Shown one piece after another: positions 10,918 through 22,570 of a stretch of DNA of 64,000 nucleotides. The notes under the pieces are model-generated. The model saw only the letters and a program-made list of their open reading frames with translations. It was not told where the DNA came from and made no database searches. The stretch's first letter is position 1. Each line of letters begins with the position of its first letter. Source of the DNA: Leptospira stimsonii (lineage in GTDB: Bacteria > Spirochaetota > Leptospiria > Leptospirales > Leptospiraceae); contig NZ_QHCS01000001.1 in assembly GCF_003545875.1 (NCBI RefSeq), positions 372,001-436,000 of the forward strand, written 5' to 3'. Made by a program: the position numbers and the translations under genes.

Positions 10918-12372
10918 ATGAATTGGAAGAAGATTGGTTTAGGCTTTTTAGGAGCCTTGGTTCTATTTTTGCTTTATACGATTTTTATCACGGAGAAAGG
11001 AATCCAATCCTTAACTCCTAAAACGAAGTTTGAAGAAAAAGACTACGGCAAAATCGCCGAAGAAGCCTCGAAAGATTTACAAACCTATCTAAGAATTAAA
11101 ACCATTCGCGGAAACGAAAAACAGGCCGCATTATTTTTGAAGAGTCTTTTTGATAAGCGAGGAATCAAAACGACAATCTTTGACGTTCCCGGTAAGCCGG
11201 AAAGAGCAAGTATCATGGCCGAGATCAAAGGGAGCGATTCTGAAGGAGGTTTGATTCTCACAAATCACTTGGATGTTGTCGAAGTGAATGAAAGCGAATG
11301 GATCCATCCGCCTTTTTCCGGAGTGAGAGTCGGAGATAGAATTTATGGTCGGGGCGCTGTGGATACAAAAGGCTTAGGGATTATGGAACTCTACGCCTTC
11401 TTCTTAATTCATGATTCCGGAATAAAGCTCAAAAAGAATCTGATGTATCTTGCAGTTTCCGATGAAGAAAGTCGTTCCGAGTTTGGAATGCGTTTCTTAA
11501 TCGCAAATCACAGGAATATTTTTAAAGGATACGAATTTGTTCACAACGAAGGTGGAGTTGGAACAAAGGACGTTGTATTGAAAGGAAGCAAAATCTTCAA
11601 TATTCAGCACGCAGAAAAAGGCGCCGTCTGGTTGGACTTGGAAAGCGAAGATATTTCAGGACACGGAAGTACTCCACCCGTTGAATATGCGGCTCTCAAT
11701 CTGATAGACTTTCTTGAAGAAGTAAAGAAGATGAATCAGATTACGATCATCAAAGATGAAACGGCGTCGTTCTTCTATCAGATGGGAGAAGTTAGTCCGT
11801 TTCCGAATTCCTTCGTATTAAAAAGATCCCGAAATCCTTTGCTCGGAACTATCTTAAAGGGAGTCATTCAGACGAACAAACATTTGCGGGCGATGACAAG
11901 CAACTCCGTAAGCATAACCGGAGTCGATACGCATTACGCTGGAATCAATGTGATTACGTCGAAGGCGAATGGAAGTATCGATATAAGAATTCTTCCAGGT
12001 TTCAACGAAAACGAAATCTATGAAACCGTGAAGAAGCTCGGTGAAAAATACAAAGTGAAAGTGACAGCGAGACATTTGGAACCTGGAACGACATCTCCCG
12101 TGGATTCAAAATACTTCAAAGTTCTTTCCGGCGTAGTAAAGCAAGTGGTTCCGGGTTCCGTGATCACACCTTTTTTGTCACCGGGAACAACGGATTCTTC
12201 TTATTTGAGATTGGCCGGCTTTAAATGTTACGGTTTGATTCCTTCTTTGATGAGTTCGGAAGAGATCGATGGGATTCACGGAAAAAACGAAAGTACGACG
12301 GTCGAGCATTTAAGAACCGGTATAGAAATCCTTCACAAATCGATTTTAGAATTGAATAACGTCGAGGATTGA
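10918..12372 (+). CDS. M20 family metallopeptidase (PM20D1-like), membrane-anchored or exported
   Basis: Zinc-dependent exo- or amidohydrolase family. From the ATG at 10918 (GAGGAG 8 bases before it; a TTG start 17 codons upstream is less likely) the protein is 484 residues. Residues 5-25 are hydrophobic (GLGFLGALVLFLLYTIFI), a signal anchor. Metal motifs are present: NHLDVV (first His/Asp), GRGAVDTKG (bridging Asp) and SDEESRSEFG (Glu-Glu pair), and a terminal His in the GIHGKNEST block. Substrate unknown; relatives handle dipeptides or N-acyl amino acids. It stands alone, followed by a strong terminator. Confidence 0.88.
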   Translation: MNWKKIGLGFLGALVLFLLYTIFITEKGIQSLTPKTKFEEKDYGKIAEEASKDLQTYLRIKTIRGNEKQAALFLKSLFDKRGIKTTIFDVPGKPERASIMAEIKGSDSEGGLILTNHLDVVEVNESEWIHPPFSGVRVGDRIYGRGAVDTKGLGIMELYAFFLIHDSGIKLKKNLMYLAVSDEESRSEFGMRFLIANHRNIFKGYEFVHNEGGVGTKDVVLKGSKIFNIQHAEKGAVWLDLESEDISGHGSTPPVEYAALNLIDFLEEVKKMNQITIIKDETASFFYQMGEVSPFPNSFVLKRSRNPLLGTILKGVIQTNKHLRAMTSNSVSITGVDTHYAGINVITSKANGSIDIRILPGFNENEIYETVKKLGEKYKVKVTARHLEPGTTSPVDSKYFKVLSGVVKQVVPGSVITPFLSPGTTDSSYLRLAGFKCYGLIPSLMSSEEIDGIHGKNESTTVEHLRTGIEILHKSILELNNVED

Positions 12373-12383
12373 TTTTTTATTTT

Positions 12384-12412
12384 CACCAAGACAAAACTTA
12401 TTTGTCTTGGTG
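12384..12412 (+). terminator. terminator hairpin after the M20 peptidase
   Basis: Perfect 12-bp stem CACCAAGACAAA / TTTGTCTTGGTG with a 5-base loop, starting 12 bases after the stop codon, followed by a pyrimidine stretch (CTCTTCCCTTACTT) rather than a pure T run. Confidence 0.75.
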
Positions 12413-12651
12413 CTCTTCCCTTACTTAACATTCTATCTTAGAGGATCCTATTTCGTATCCAAAAGAACTACGTCGATTCTAAAGGAAGAATTTAAAATGA
12501 GAATTGGGGTGAGGGAATATTATTCCGATAATAATTTAAGAAAACTCTTTGATTTAGAAATTCGAACCATAAACCTTCGAACATAGTTCTCGTGAAATTT
12601 CAGATCTGAAAGAAATCAAATTCTATATCATAGATGAAAGAATTCTGACTT

Positions 12652-13095
12652 CTATTTTCTATCTTGATTGAAGTCGTTAAAAATCAATCGAAGCTCTTTT
12701 AAGAGGATTAATAGATCCTGTCTCTTGTTTGCGGAAAAGTCATGAAGAAGAGTTTCAAAATGACCGGTTATTTTTTTCGGCAACGTTTTCTCCAGTCCCC
12801 GACCTGCCTTTGTAAGAGTAATCATTGTCGCTCGTTTGTCTTCATCGGAAACCTCGCTCTTGACTAACTGATTCTGAACCATTCTTGCAACCATACGCGA
12901 AGCGGATGGCGCATCTTGTAATGTTATATGTATGATTTCTTTTTGAGTCAGAGATTCTTTTTCCCACAGCGTTGCGAGAACTTGCCACTGTTCCGGAGTT
13001 AAGTTATAGTCTCGAAGACAACGAGAAAGTTCCCGTCGAAAAAGCAACGCAACACGATGGAGATTAAAACCGAGCTGATGATCCAGAATAAACAT
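12652..13095 (-). CDS. MarR family transcriptional regulator
   Basis: 147-residue winged-helix regulator. The winged helix is at about 35-105: WQVLATLWEKESLTQKEI, then a recognition helix region (APSASRMVARMVQNQLV), then the wing with SDEDKRATMITLT, matching the MarR D-x-R motif. Ligand unknown. The only nearby cysteine is in SRCLRD, not in the OhrR sensor position. A palindrome in its own upstream region (13136-13147) suggests autoregulation. It is monocistronic; no obvious target gene is adjacent. Confidence 0.88.
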   Translation of the reverse strand: MFILDHQLGFNLHRVALLFRRELSRCLRDYNLTPEQWQVLATLWEKESLTQKEIIHITLQDAPSASRMVARMVQNQLVKSEVSDEDKRATMITLTKAGRGLEKTLPKKITGHFETLLHDFSANKRQDLLILLKELRLIFNDFNQDRK

Positions 13096-13135
13096 GAGAA
13101 GAGTTTTGTTCTCTTCTTCCTAACGTCAAATATAA

Positions 13136-13147
13136 TTGTTCAAACAA
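13136..13147. promoter_or_regulatory. palindromic operator candidate upstream of marR
   Basis: TTGTT-CA-AACAA, 41 bases upstream of the MarR start, followed on the minus strand by an AT-rich TATATT element that could be a -10. MarR-type proteins bind inverted repeats of about this kind; that this is the site is inferred. Confidence 0.4.
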
Positions 13148-13344
13148 GTAAAGGGTGTTGGGGAAGAATTCAAAACTTTTATGAATACTCTTTTCAGTCT
13201 GAACGACTTTCAATTCTTCTTTAACTGATTTTTGCGCGGTCATTGGATACAATGGTTCTTTGTTTAAGAAGGTTTTCTTCTGCAAAGAAGTTTCTTACTA
13301 AGAATCTGTAGAGACAGAGGAAAAGAAAATTCTACCTTTGTATC

Positions 13345-14848
<1,504 letters not shown>

Positions 14849-14850
14849 GA

Positions 14851-15723
14851 ATGGCGATCAAACCCAAAGCCCTAGGTAGAGGCCTTGGAAATTTAATTCC
14901 GGTCAATGAAAATAAAGCCCCGATCGATTCTTCCTCGGAGGGTGCGCTCCGAGAAATTCGTATCAGTGAAATTCGACCGAATCCGGGTCAGCCGAGAAAA
15001 ACGTTTTCAGAAGAATCTCTCAAAGAGCTTTCTGAAACGATCAAGGCCCACGGTGTGATCCAACCGATCGTAGTGAAACAATTGGACGCGGGATATGAAA
15101 TTATTTCCGGCGAACGACGTTATAGAGCCTGTAAGCTCGCGGGTTTTGTAAAAATTCCAGCAATCGTTAAGAATGTTTCTGAAAATCAATCCATGGAAAT
15201 GGCGATCATTGAAAACATTCAAAGGGAAGATCTAAATCCTATAGAAGAAGCGATCGCTTATAAGACACTATCTGAAAAATTAAATCTAAAGATTACAGAT
15301 ATCTCGGCTCGCGTTGGAAAGAATCGCTCGACGATCTCAAATTTGATTCGTCTTTTGCAATTGCCCGATTCCGTTCAGGATTTGATTAAGAACGGTAGAA
15401 TTTCCGAAGGCCATGCTAGGCCGCTTTTATCCTTGGCGGATAGAAAGAAGATTGAACAACTCGCCTATCAAATCGCGGAGAAAGGTTTAACCGCAAGACA
15501 AGTGGAAGAATTGGTTTCCAATCTTACCGACGAAAAACCGATTACAGAAAAGAAAAAAACTCGCAAAGACGTAAACATCGTGGACTTAGAAAATAAGTTT
15601 CGTAAAAAATATTCGATGAAAATCGAGATCGGTCATAACCAAGGATCCGGTAAGGGAAAGATGACGATCGTTTATCCAAACTTAGAAGCGATGGAAAAGA
15701 TTTTGAACGCGTTGGGTTTGTAA
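14851..15723 (+). CDS. parB: Chromosome partitioning protein ParB (Spo0J)
   Basis: CTP-dependent DNA clamp that loads at parS. 290 residues. The N-terminus GRGLGNLIP is the ParA-stimulating motif; the CTP-binding C-motif GERRYR is at 87-92, and ENIQREDLNPIEEA follows. The HTH that reads parS is near 145-180 (TDISARVGKNRSTISNLIRLL). The C-terminal dimerisation domain ends at ALGL. The two palindromes at 8865 and 10085 are its likely loading sites, consistent with an origin-segregation locus. Confidence 0.96.
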   Translation: MAIKPKALGRGLGNLIPVNENKAPIDSSSEGALREIRISEIRPNPGQPRKTFSEESLKELSETIKAHGVIQPIVVKQLDAGYEIISGERRYRACKLAGFVKIPAIVKNVSENQSMEMAIIENIQREDLNPIEEAIAYKTLSEKLNLKITDISARVGKNRSTISNLIRLLQLPDSVQDLIKNGRISEGHARPLLSLADRKKIEQLAYQIAEKGLTARQVEELVSNLTDEKPITEKKKTRKDVNIVDLENKFRKKYSMKIEIGHNQGSGKGKMTIVYPNLEAMEKILNALGL

Positions 15724-15943
15724 GTTTCTTTTTTCACCTTTTGAATTTCAGTCAATTTTCTACACGTTGTACCGTTATTAAAATACGTACAATCGTTAAC
15801 ACCTGAAGTTGATCCAAAGAGGAAAGCAGTGGGGAAAATATTCTCCGCTGACGCGCTTCCAATTTATCCATTTGATTCGAACGCAGAAATGAAAACCTGT
15901 TATGATTTCCTAATTTGTCTCAGGCTAAAAAAGAGAGAAGATT

Positions 15944-16966
15944 ATGAGAGATATTGTCATCGGAGATATCCATGGATGTTATGACGAATTGATTCTTCTT
16001 TTAAAAGAAGTAGGCTATTCTGAAAATGATAGAATTATTTCCGTAGGGGATATCGTAGATCGTGGTCCTGATTCGGTGAAGGTTTATGAATTTTTCAGGG
16101 CGAATCCAAAGCATATCGTGGTTATGGGCAATCACGAAAACAAACACGCTAATCAAGTCCTTTCCTATTCTCAGGAAATCGTTAAATTACAATTTGGAAC
16201 TCAGTATAAAGAATTCTTAGAATGGATTCGTAATCTTCCCTGCTACTACGAAACAGATTCTGCAATTATAGTTCATGCCGCAATCGAGGTAGGTATTCCT
16301 TTGCGAGAACAGAGGAAAGAAGTTTTAATCGGAAGCACTTCCGGAGAAAAATATCTTACAAAAAAATACGGATCCGATGATTGGACCAATCTTTATAAAG
16401 GTAAAAAATTGGTTATCTTTGGCCATCGAGTTGTGGGCGACAATATTCAAGATTACGAAAATAATATTTATGGAATCGAAACCGGAGTTTGTTTTGGAGG
16501 TTGTCTTTCCGCAGTTACGTTGCCTGATTTGAAGAAATTTTCCGTAAAAGCGTCCGAAAACTATTGGAAGACGGAAATGGAAAAATGGCAACTACCGGTA
16601 TTGCAATCTAAGCCTTGGAGAAAATACGACATAGAAAAGATTCGAAAAGAAATTTCTAAAATAAGAAATTCTAAACAATCGGAAGTCAGTGAATTTATTT
16701 CGAATGTGGAGAATTGGTTTCAATGTTTAGATTCTTTATATGACGAAATCAAAGAAGCTTTGAAATTTAGAGCTTCGCGGATTCTGGAACAGAAAGGATC
16801 CGACTCTTTCATTGAAGCTGTTAGCGAATATGAATATTCTATATTTTTAATTTTAGCGAGAAAAAATCAATTAGAAGCCGAGAATCTAAAAAATTCACTA
16901 AAGACTCCCGAAAAAATATTTCAACTCTCTCATTGGCTTGGATTGCATGCGGAAGATCCATTCTAA
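15944..16966 (+). CDS. Calcineurin-like metallophosphatase with C-terminal extension
   Basis: 340 residues. The N-terminal about 190 residues are a PPP-type phosphoesterase: GDIHGCYDE (7-15), GDIVDRGPDS and GNHENKHA, with later H residues (HAAIEVG, FGHRVVG) completing the dimetal site. This arrangement resembles bacterial PrpA/ApaH-like enzymes that act on phosphoproteins or dinucleoside polyphosphates; the substrate is not determinable. The last about 130 residues are a charged helical extension with no motif that I recognise. Monocistronic, with a 220-bp leader after parB. Confidence 0.85.
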   Translation: MRDIVIGDIHGCYDELILLLKEVGYSENDRIISVGDIVDRGPDSVKVYEFFRANPKHIVVMGNHENKHANQVLSYSQEIVKLQFGTQYKEFLEWIRNLPCYYETDSAIIVHAAIEVGIPLREQRKEVLIGSTSGEKYLTKKYGSDDWTNLYKGKKLVIFGHRVVGDNIQDYENNIYGIETGVCFGGCLSAVTLPDLKKFSVKASENYWKTEMEKWQLPVLQSKPWRKYDIEKIRKEISKIRNSKQSEVSEFISNVENWFQCLDSLYDEIKEALKFRASRILEQKGSDSFIEAVSEYEYSIFLILARKNQLEAENLKNSLKTPEKIFQLSHWLGLHAEDPF

Positions 16967-17081
16967 GTTTCATTTTCTAATGAAGAAGCTATTTTAGAAC
17001 ATTGTTGAAGGCAATTCTCGAAGGACGTTATAATTTAAAGTGATTCAGGCTGGTGAGATTTTTGATCGATGTAATAAAATT

Positions 17082-17597
17082 CTACTCTTGAATATCTAAC
17101 AGAAGACCGCGAATGTCCGTTAGAGATTTTAAAAGCTTAAATGCTGAATTCCCTTCGTTCATAATCAACTCCGCAAGAATCTGAATTTTCTCGTCGATGA
17201 TCTTTACGACGTGATAAATTTTCTTGGCTTCCCCTTTCATTCTTCTGGAAAGAGTTTCTACCCTCATGTTTTGATCGATTACTGCTTTGGTGATTGCTTG
17301 AACGTGCTTTTGGTAGGCCTCTAAGTTTCCAATAGAAGGGAGATCCAAAAATCTTTTTTCTATTTCCGGTAAATCTCTCCAAAGTGCATTGAGATCTTTT
17401 GTGGTTTCGGAACTGGAGGGAACGATCTCTTCCAATATATCTAAGAAGGAGGAAGAGCCTGGACTTTCAATGCTTTCTGTTTGATTGGTGGAATTGCCTC
17501 CACCCAAAGAAGAAACAGAATTCTTCTTTCCTTTCGAAGTTTGTCTTGTTTCGGTTTCTTTCCGAGGAGGTTGGTAAGGAGGTATGAGTACTTTCAA
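17082..17597 (-). CDS. YaaR family protein (DUF327)
   Basis: 171 residues. The first 70 are disordered and rich in Ser/Thr/Pro; the rest is the YaaR-type helical domain (LKDLNALW region, Y-x-x-H-V-x-x-I-T-K-A-V, and a MKGEAKKIYHVVKIIDEKI block). Function is unknown in this family, although Bacillus members have flagellum or envelope-related contexts. The start is probably TTG at 17595-17597, overlapping the bactofilin stop (TTGA). It is the last gene of a three-gene operon with an M23-like protein and bactofilin, suggesting an envelope or cell-shape role. Confidence 0.75.
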   Translation of the reverse strand: MKVLIPPYQPPRKETETRQTSKGKKNSVSSLGGGNSTNQTESIESPGSSSFLDILEEIVPSSSETTKDLNALWRDLPEIEKRFLDLPSIGNLEAYQKHVQAITKAVIDQNMRVETLSRRMKGEAKKIYHVVKIIDEKIQILAELIMNEGNSAFKLLKSLTDIRGLLLDIQE

Positions 17598-17941
17598 TGT
17601 GCAACTGGGTTGATCTTACAATTGCCTTCGAATTGTACCCCCTCTTCCATGACGATTCTAGGAGATACGATATCTCCTTTCATTCGACAGGAAGCGAGCA
17701 ATGTGACTCTCTCACTGGCGTAAATATTCCCATTGATTTCACCGCCAGCGACAACAATTCGGGCTCTGATATCCGTATCGACGATTCCGGATTTACCAAT
17801 GAGGACTTTTCCTTCGGTTTTTATCGAACCTCTGAAAATTCCGTCGATTCTTAATAAACCTGAAAGCTTAAATTCACCGCTGAATTCTGCGCCTTCGCCA
17901 ATGATACTATTTACGATTAAGTGTTCTTCTGTGGTCGCCAT
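17594..17941 (-). CDS. Bactofilin (polymer-forming cytoskeletal protein)
   Basis: 115 residues. Bactofilins polymerise into membrane-associated filaments through a right-handed beta-helix core; the core here spans about 15-110 with repeated short strands such as GLLRIDGIFRGSIKTEGKVLIG and VVAGGEINGNIYA spaced about 17-20 residues apart. Homologues control helical shape in Helicobacter and Leptospira. The gene follows the M23-like gene without a gap (TGA then ATG adjacent), the same pairing seen in other curved or helical bacteria. Confidence 0.92.
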   Translation of the reverse strand: MATTEEHLIVNSIIGEGAEFSGEFKLSGLLRIDGIFRGSIKTEGKVLIGKSGIVDTDIRARIVVAGGEINGNIYASERVTLLASCRMKGDIVSPRIVMEEGVQFEGNCKINPVAH

Positions 17942-18961
17942 TCAGTCCTGAATTTGGTTGAGGAAAGCAAACGGGTTGATTGCTCTTGTTCCAACGTGGA
18001 TTTCATAGTGGAGCATATAATTGGGAGAGGATTCTGTTTTTCCAACAAATCCGATCACTTCAGTTTTTGAAACCTGTTGGCCTTGTCTCACTTTCAAACG
18101 ATCCATATTCGAATAGATCGTTTTCCATCCATACTTGTGAGCGACTTTTACAAAGTAGCCGGTGTTTCTCGTATAACCGATTTCGTAGACGGTTCCGGGT
18201 GCGGTCGCCATTACTTCCGAACCAGCGAAGGAACCGATATCGACTCCGCTATTGTATTCTTTTCTTCCCGAAATCGGATTGAAGTAAGCGCCGTAAGGAT
18301 AGAGAACGTAACCTTTAACAGGCCATATCGACGGTGTTTGTTTGAGAATATTCTTTCTTTTTTTCAGAATTGAAATGATATCTTGAGTCAATTCGTTGCT
18401 GATCTTTAAGTTGTGAACGTCTTCTTTTAAACGAAAGACCGCGGCGCCTTCCGGTAAATCGTTTGCCTGAGGATTCGACGATTTCGGTTCTATAATGGAT
18501 GGAGGTTGCGTAGAGAGTTGTTCCGCACCTCCAATTCCTTTCGAAACCTTAGCCGGATCCCCACCGAGCCTCACGTAAAGTCTCGCCAATCTTCCGTAAT
18601 AGTATTCTACGTATTCGTGAAGAGAGTTGATCTCTTCTTTCATCTTCGCTGATTGTCTGATGAAGTCTTTGTTGGAAAGGTTGAGTTCCGTGAGTTGATG
18701 GACGGAACCGCTGTGGCTCAATACGTTGATGGAGCTTATGATCAAAAGAATAAAGATCGTTCCAACAAAAATGGAAATCGCTCTGTAAGAAATATGGAAG
18801 TTGATGGTTTTTTGTTCCGAGTGTGGAATTACCATCACTGTAAGTCTTTCTTTTCCCTTTCGATTGAGCTCGGAAAGTTTAAGATCGAGTTTAAGTTTAT
18901 ACTCCTGATACTTATAACGGAGTCTATAATAGATAAGTGCGGAAGTTGCTTTGATATCCAC
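17942..18961 (-). CDS. M23-domain membrane protein with degenerate active site
   Basis: 339 residues with a GTG start. One transmembrane segment (about 60-82), a coiled-coil stretch (about 95-125), a linker rich in Pro/Ser and a C-terminal M23 (LytM) fold (about 214-335). The M23 zinc motif HxxxD reads NSGVD (Asn237, Asp241), and the usual Y-x-H-L catalytic block reads YSNMD, again with Asn for His. Only the final H-x-x-x-H region (His318, His322; HYEIH) remains. The protein is therefore probably not a functional endopeptidase but may act as a scaffold or hydrolase activator, like EnvC/NlpD. It heads the operon with bactofilin and YaaR. Confidence 0.87.
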   Translation of the reverse strand: MDIKATSALIYYRLRYKYQEYKLKLDLKLSELNRKGKERLTVMVIPHSEQKTINFHISYRAISIFVGTIFILLIISSINVLSHSGSVHQLTELNLSNKDFIRQSAKMKEEINSLHEYVEYYYGRLARLYVRLGGDPAKVSKGIGGAEQLSTQPPSIIEPKSSNPQANDLPEGAAVFRLKEDVHNLKISNELTQDIISILKKRKNILKQTPSIWPVKGYVLYPYGAYFNPISGRKEYNSGVDIGSFAGSEVMATAPGTVYEIGYTRNTGYFVKVAHKYGWKTIYSNMDRLKVRQGQQVSKTEVIGFVGKTESSPNYMLHYEIHVGTRAINPFAFLNQIQD

Positions 18962-19019
18962 GGTTTATGTCCCGAAACTTGGTTTTTAGCGAACTGCTTT
19001 CACCTGTCTGAAGAGATCC

Positions 19020-19882
<863 letters not shown>

Positions 19883-19890
<8 letters not shown>

Positions 19891-21136
19891 TTTGCGTTAT
19901 ATAACAGAAAATACGGAAGACCTCAAAAAAGTTTTAGAATTAAGAGGATTCAAAGACATCGGCGTCATAGATCAGTTGACCTCAATCATTCATCGGAAAC
20001 GAGAACTCCAAAGAGAAGCGGATATTCTAAGAGAAGAAAGAAACAGAGTCAGCAAAGAAGTCGGTAAGATCAAACAATCCGGCGGAGATATTTCCGAAAT
20101 TTCAGCGGCGGTAAAATTAGTCGGAGAGAAAATAAAAGACATCGAAATCAAATTTGAGATAGAAGAGACCGCACTCAACGATCTTAATTTAAGTCTTCCT
20201 AATATATTAGATCCGAAAGTGCCGGCAGGAAAGTCTGAGCACGACAATGTCGTTCAATATGAAATAGGAACAATCCCGAAATTTTCTTTTCCACCCAAAC
20301 CGCATTTTGAAATCGGCGAAGCCTTGAAATGGATCAACTTTGAGAAAGGTGTGAAACTTTCCGGCGCAAGATCGTATACGTATTGGAAAGAAGGCGCGAA
20401 GTTAGAAAGGGCTTTGATGAATTTTATGCTCAACGTTCACACGGAAGAGCACGGATATACGGAAGTCTGGGTTCCGGCAATGGTGAACGACGAATCCATG
20501 CTTGCGACCGGGCAGTATCCGAAATTTAAAGAAGAATTCTATAGAATCGAAAAAGACGAGTTGAATCTGATACCAACGGCGGAAGTTCCATTGACCAATC
20601 TCTATAGAGACGAAATCATTCCAGAGGAGCAACTTCCGATTTCCGTTACGGCTCACACTTCTTGTTTTCGAAGAGAAGCGGGTTCCTATGGAAAGGATAC
20701 GCGAGGATTAGTCCGTGTGCATCAATTTCAGAAAGTGGAGCTCGTAAAATTCTGCAAACCGGAAGATTCCGAAGACCAGCATAAACAGATGTTAGCCCAC
20801 GCTGAAAATATTCTCAAAAAATTAGAATTGCCTTACAGAGTAATTATTCTATGTAGCGGGGATATTTCTGCCAATTCCTCCATAACGTATGATATCGAAG
20901 TCTGGATGCCCGGTCTAAATCGGTATATGGAAATCTCTTCGGTTTCGAACTTCAGAGATTTCCAAGCACGTCGCGGAAAAATTCGCTACAAGTCCAAGGA
21001 AGGAAAAAATCAGCTCGTTCACACGATCAACGGATCCGGTTTGGCGCTCGGCAGGACATACGCGGCGATCTTGGAAAACTTTCAAAATGAAGACGGAACC
21101 GTACGAATTCCCGAAGTATTAAAACGATATCTTTGA
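19883..21136 (+). CDS. serS: Seryl-tRNA synthetase
   Basis: 417 residues. Class II synthetase: an N-terminal coiled-coil arm (about 25-105, rich in K/E/R) that reads the long variable arm of tRNA-Ser, then motif 2 (SCFRREAGSYGKDTRGL) and motif 3 (the NGSGLALGRTYAAILENFQ block). The substrate tRNA-Ser(GGA) is encoded at 27.4 kb. Starts MLDLRYITEN as in most SerRS, overlapping tatD. Confidence 0.97.
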
Positions 21137-21206
21137 GTTTGGAATTTTTACTTTTTAAAAACTTTTAGGCTCAGGTTTTTTCTAAAAGAAGAGATAATAG
21201 TCTTAG

Positions 21207-21227
21207 GAATTCTAAAATTTAGAATTC
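21207..21227. promoter_or_regulatory. perfect 10-bp inverted repeat upstream of the OmpA-like gene
   Basis: GAATTCTAAA-A-TTTAGAATTC, ending 3 bases before the GGAG Shine-Dalgarno (21230-21233) of the next gene. It could be an operator, or an RNA hairpin affecting ribosome access. No regulator is indicated by context. Confidence 0.4.
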
Positions 21228-21237
21228 TCGGAGTTCT

Positions 21238-22521
21238 ATGATGTTATCCTTTTTAAGAAAGAGTCGTTTTGTTTTAACGTTCTTAATTCTACTCAATTTT
21301 CAATCTGTCATTCTTGTTCTTTCTTCTCAGGAAGTGAGTCGTTCCGAAAAAGTCGCAAAACAAAAAGCGGAAAAATTAAAAGGCGGGATCAATACGAAAC
21401 TCAATGAGTTTGGAATCAGCCTGACCGACGACGGGAATATTCTTTATTTTTATTCTAAAAGAGAGAATTCGAATTATACGGATCTTTACCGCTCTTCTCG
21501 CGATGGAGAAAACTGGAATCAAGGGGAAGAAATTTCGGTCTTGAATTCAAACTACGACGATCAAAGTCCTTTTATAATGAATAAGGAAGAAGGAATTTTG
21601 TTCTCTTCGAATCGGGACGGCGCCATCGAGTTTCAACTTTCCAATGGAAAAATCGGCGTTTCCCGAGATTTGTTTTTTTCAAAAAGAAGCGGACCTTCTT
21701 GGATAAGACCAATACCGCTCCCCGGAACCGTCAACACCGAGGAAATCGAAGAGAATCCGTTTCTGTTTAACAACAAACTCTACTTTACCCGATATCCCTT
21801 CGGACAAGTTGCGGAAGCGGACATTTTTGTTTCCCTCTATAAAAATAAAATTTGGGAAAAGGCATCGAGTCTTCCCGAACCGATTAACAGTACTTATTCG
21901 GAGATCGCCGCAACGATCAGTAAGGATGGGAGAACCATTTATTTTTCTTCCAATCGCCCAGGCGGATTCGGAGGCTACGATCTTTACAAATCCACGTTTC
22001 TACCCGATGGAAATTTTTCCGATCCGATCAATCTAGGACCTGAAATTAACACCGCCGGAGATGAAGCTTTCTATTTGGAAACGAGCGATGTTGGATCCTT
22101 TTATTTTTGCAGAAGAACCGGAAGAGATTACGATATCTTTTCTAATCAAAAGAATCCGTTTCAAGAGTTAGAAAACGGAAAATCTCTCTCTCTTGATAAC
22201 ATTCTTTTTGCCTTGGGTTCGTACGAAATTCTTGAGAACTCGTTTCCGATTTTAGAAACTTTAAGGAAGTATTTGTTCGAAAATCCGAAAGCGAGAATTA
22301 AAATAACCGGACATACGGATCTGAATGGAGAACCGCAGGACAATTTAATACTAAGCCGGAATCGAGCCAATTCGGTAAAAGATTATCTAGTGAAGAATGG
22401 AACTGATCCTGCTAGGATTGTCACCGACGGAAAAGGAAGTTCGGAACCGATTATCCCTCAGAAAAATCCTGAAACGGATTTTAAGAATCGAAGGACCGAG
22501 TTTCAAATTCTTAACCCTTAG
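21238..22521 (+). CDS. OmpA-family protein with PD40 beta-propeller repeats
   Basis: 427 residues. An N-terminal signal segment (residues about 8-30), then PD40/WD40-like repeats: DDGNILYFYSKRENSNYTDL, EGILFSSNRDG and SKDGRTIYFSSNRPGGFGGYDLYKS. The C-terminal 100 residues form an OmpA-like peptidoglycan-binding domain (GHTDLNGEPQDNLILSRNRA, then VKDYLVKNG, then GSSEP). Such PD40-OmpA proteins are usually periplasmic or outer-membrane proteins that anchor to the wall. Possibly cotranscribed with the solute-binding protein 50 bp downstream. Confidence 0.88.
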   Translation: MMLSFLRKSRFVLTFLILLNFQSVILVLSSQEVSRSEKVAKQKAEKLKGGINTKLNEFGISLTDDGNILYFYSKRENSNYTDLYRSSRDGENWNQGEEISVLNSNYDDQSPFIMNKEEGILFSSNRDGAIEFQLSNGKIGVSRDLFFSKRSGPSWIRPIPLPGTVNTEEIEENPFLFNNKLYFTRYPFGQVAEADIFVSLYKNKIWEKASSLPEPINSTYSEIAATISKDGRTIYFSSNRPGGFGGYDLYKSTFLPDGNFSDPINLGPEINTAGDEAFYLETSDVGSFYFCRRTGRDYDIFSNQKNPFQELENGKSLSLDNILFALGSYEILENSFPILETLRKYLFENPKARIKITGHTDLNGEPQDNLILSRNRANSVKDYLVKNGTDPARIVTDGKGSSEPIIPQKNPETDFKNRRTEFQILNP

Positions 22522-22570
22522 AATTTCAATTTTTCTCTAAAATGCTCTGGAAAAAAACCGGGTTCGATCC

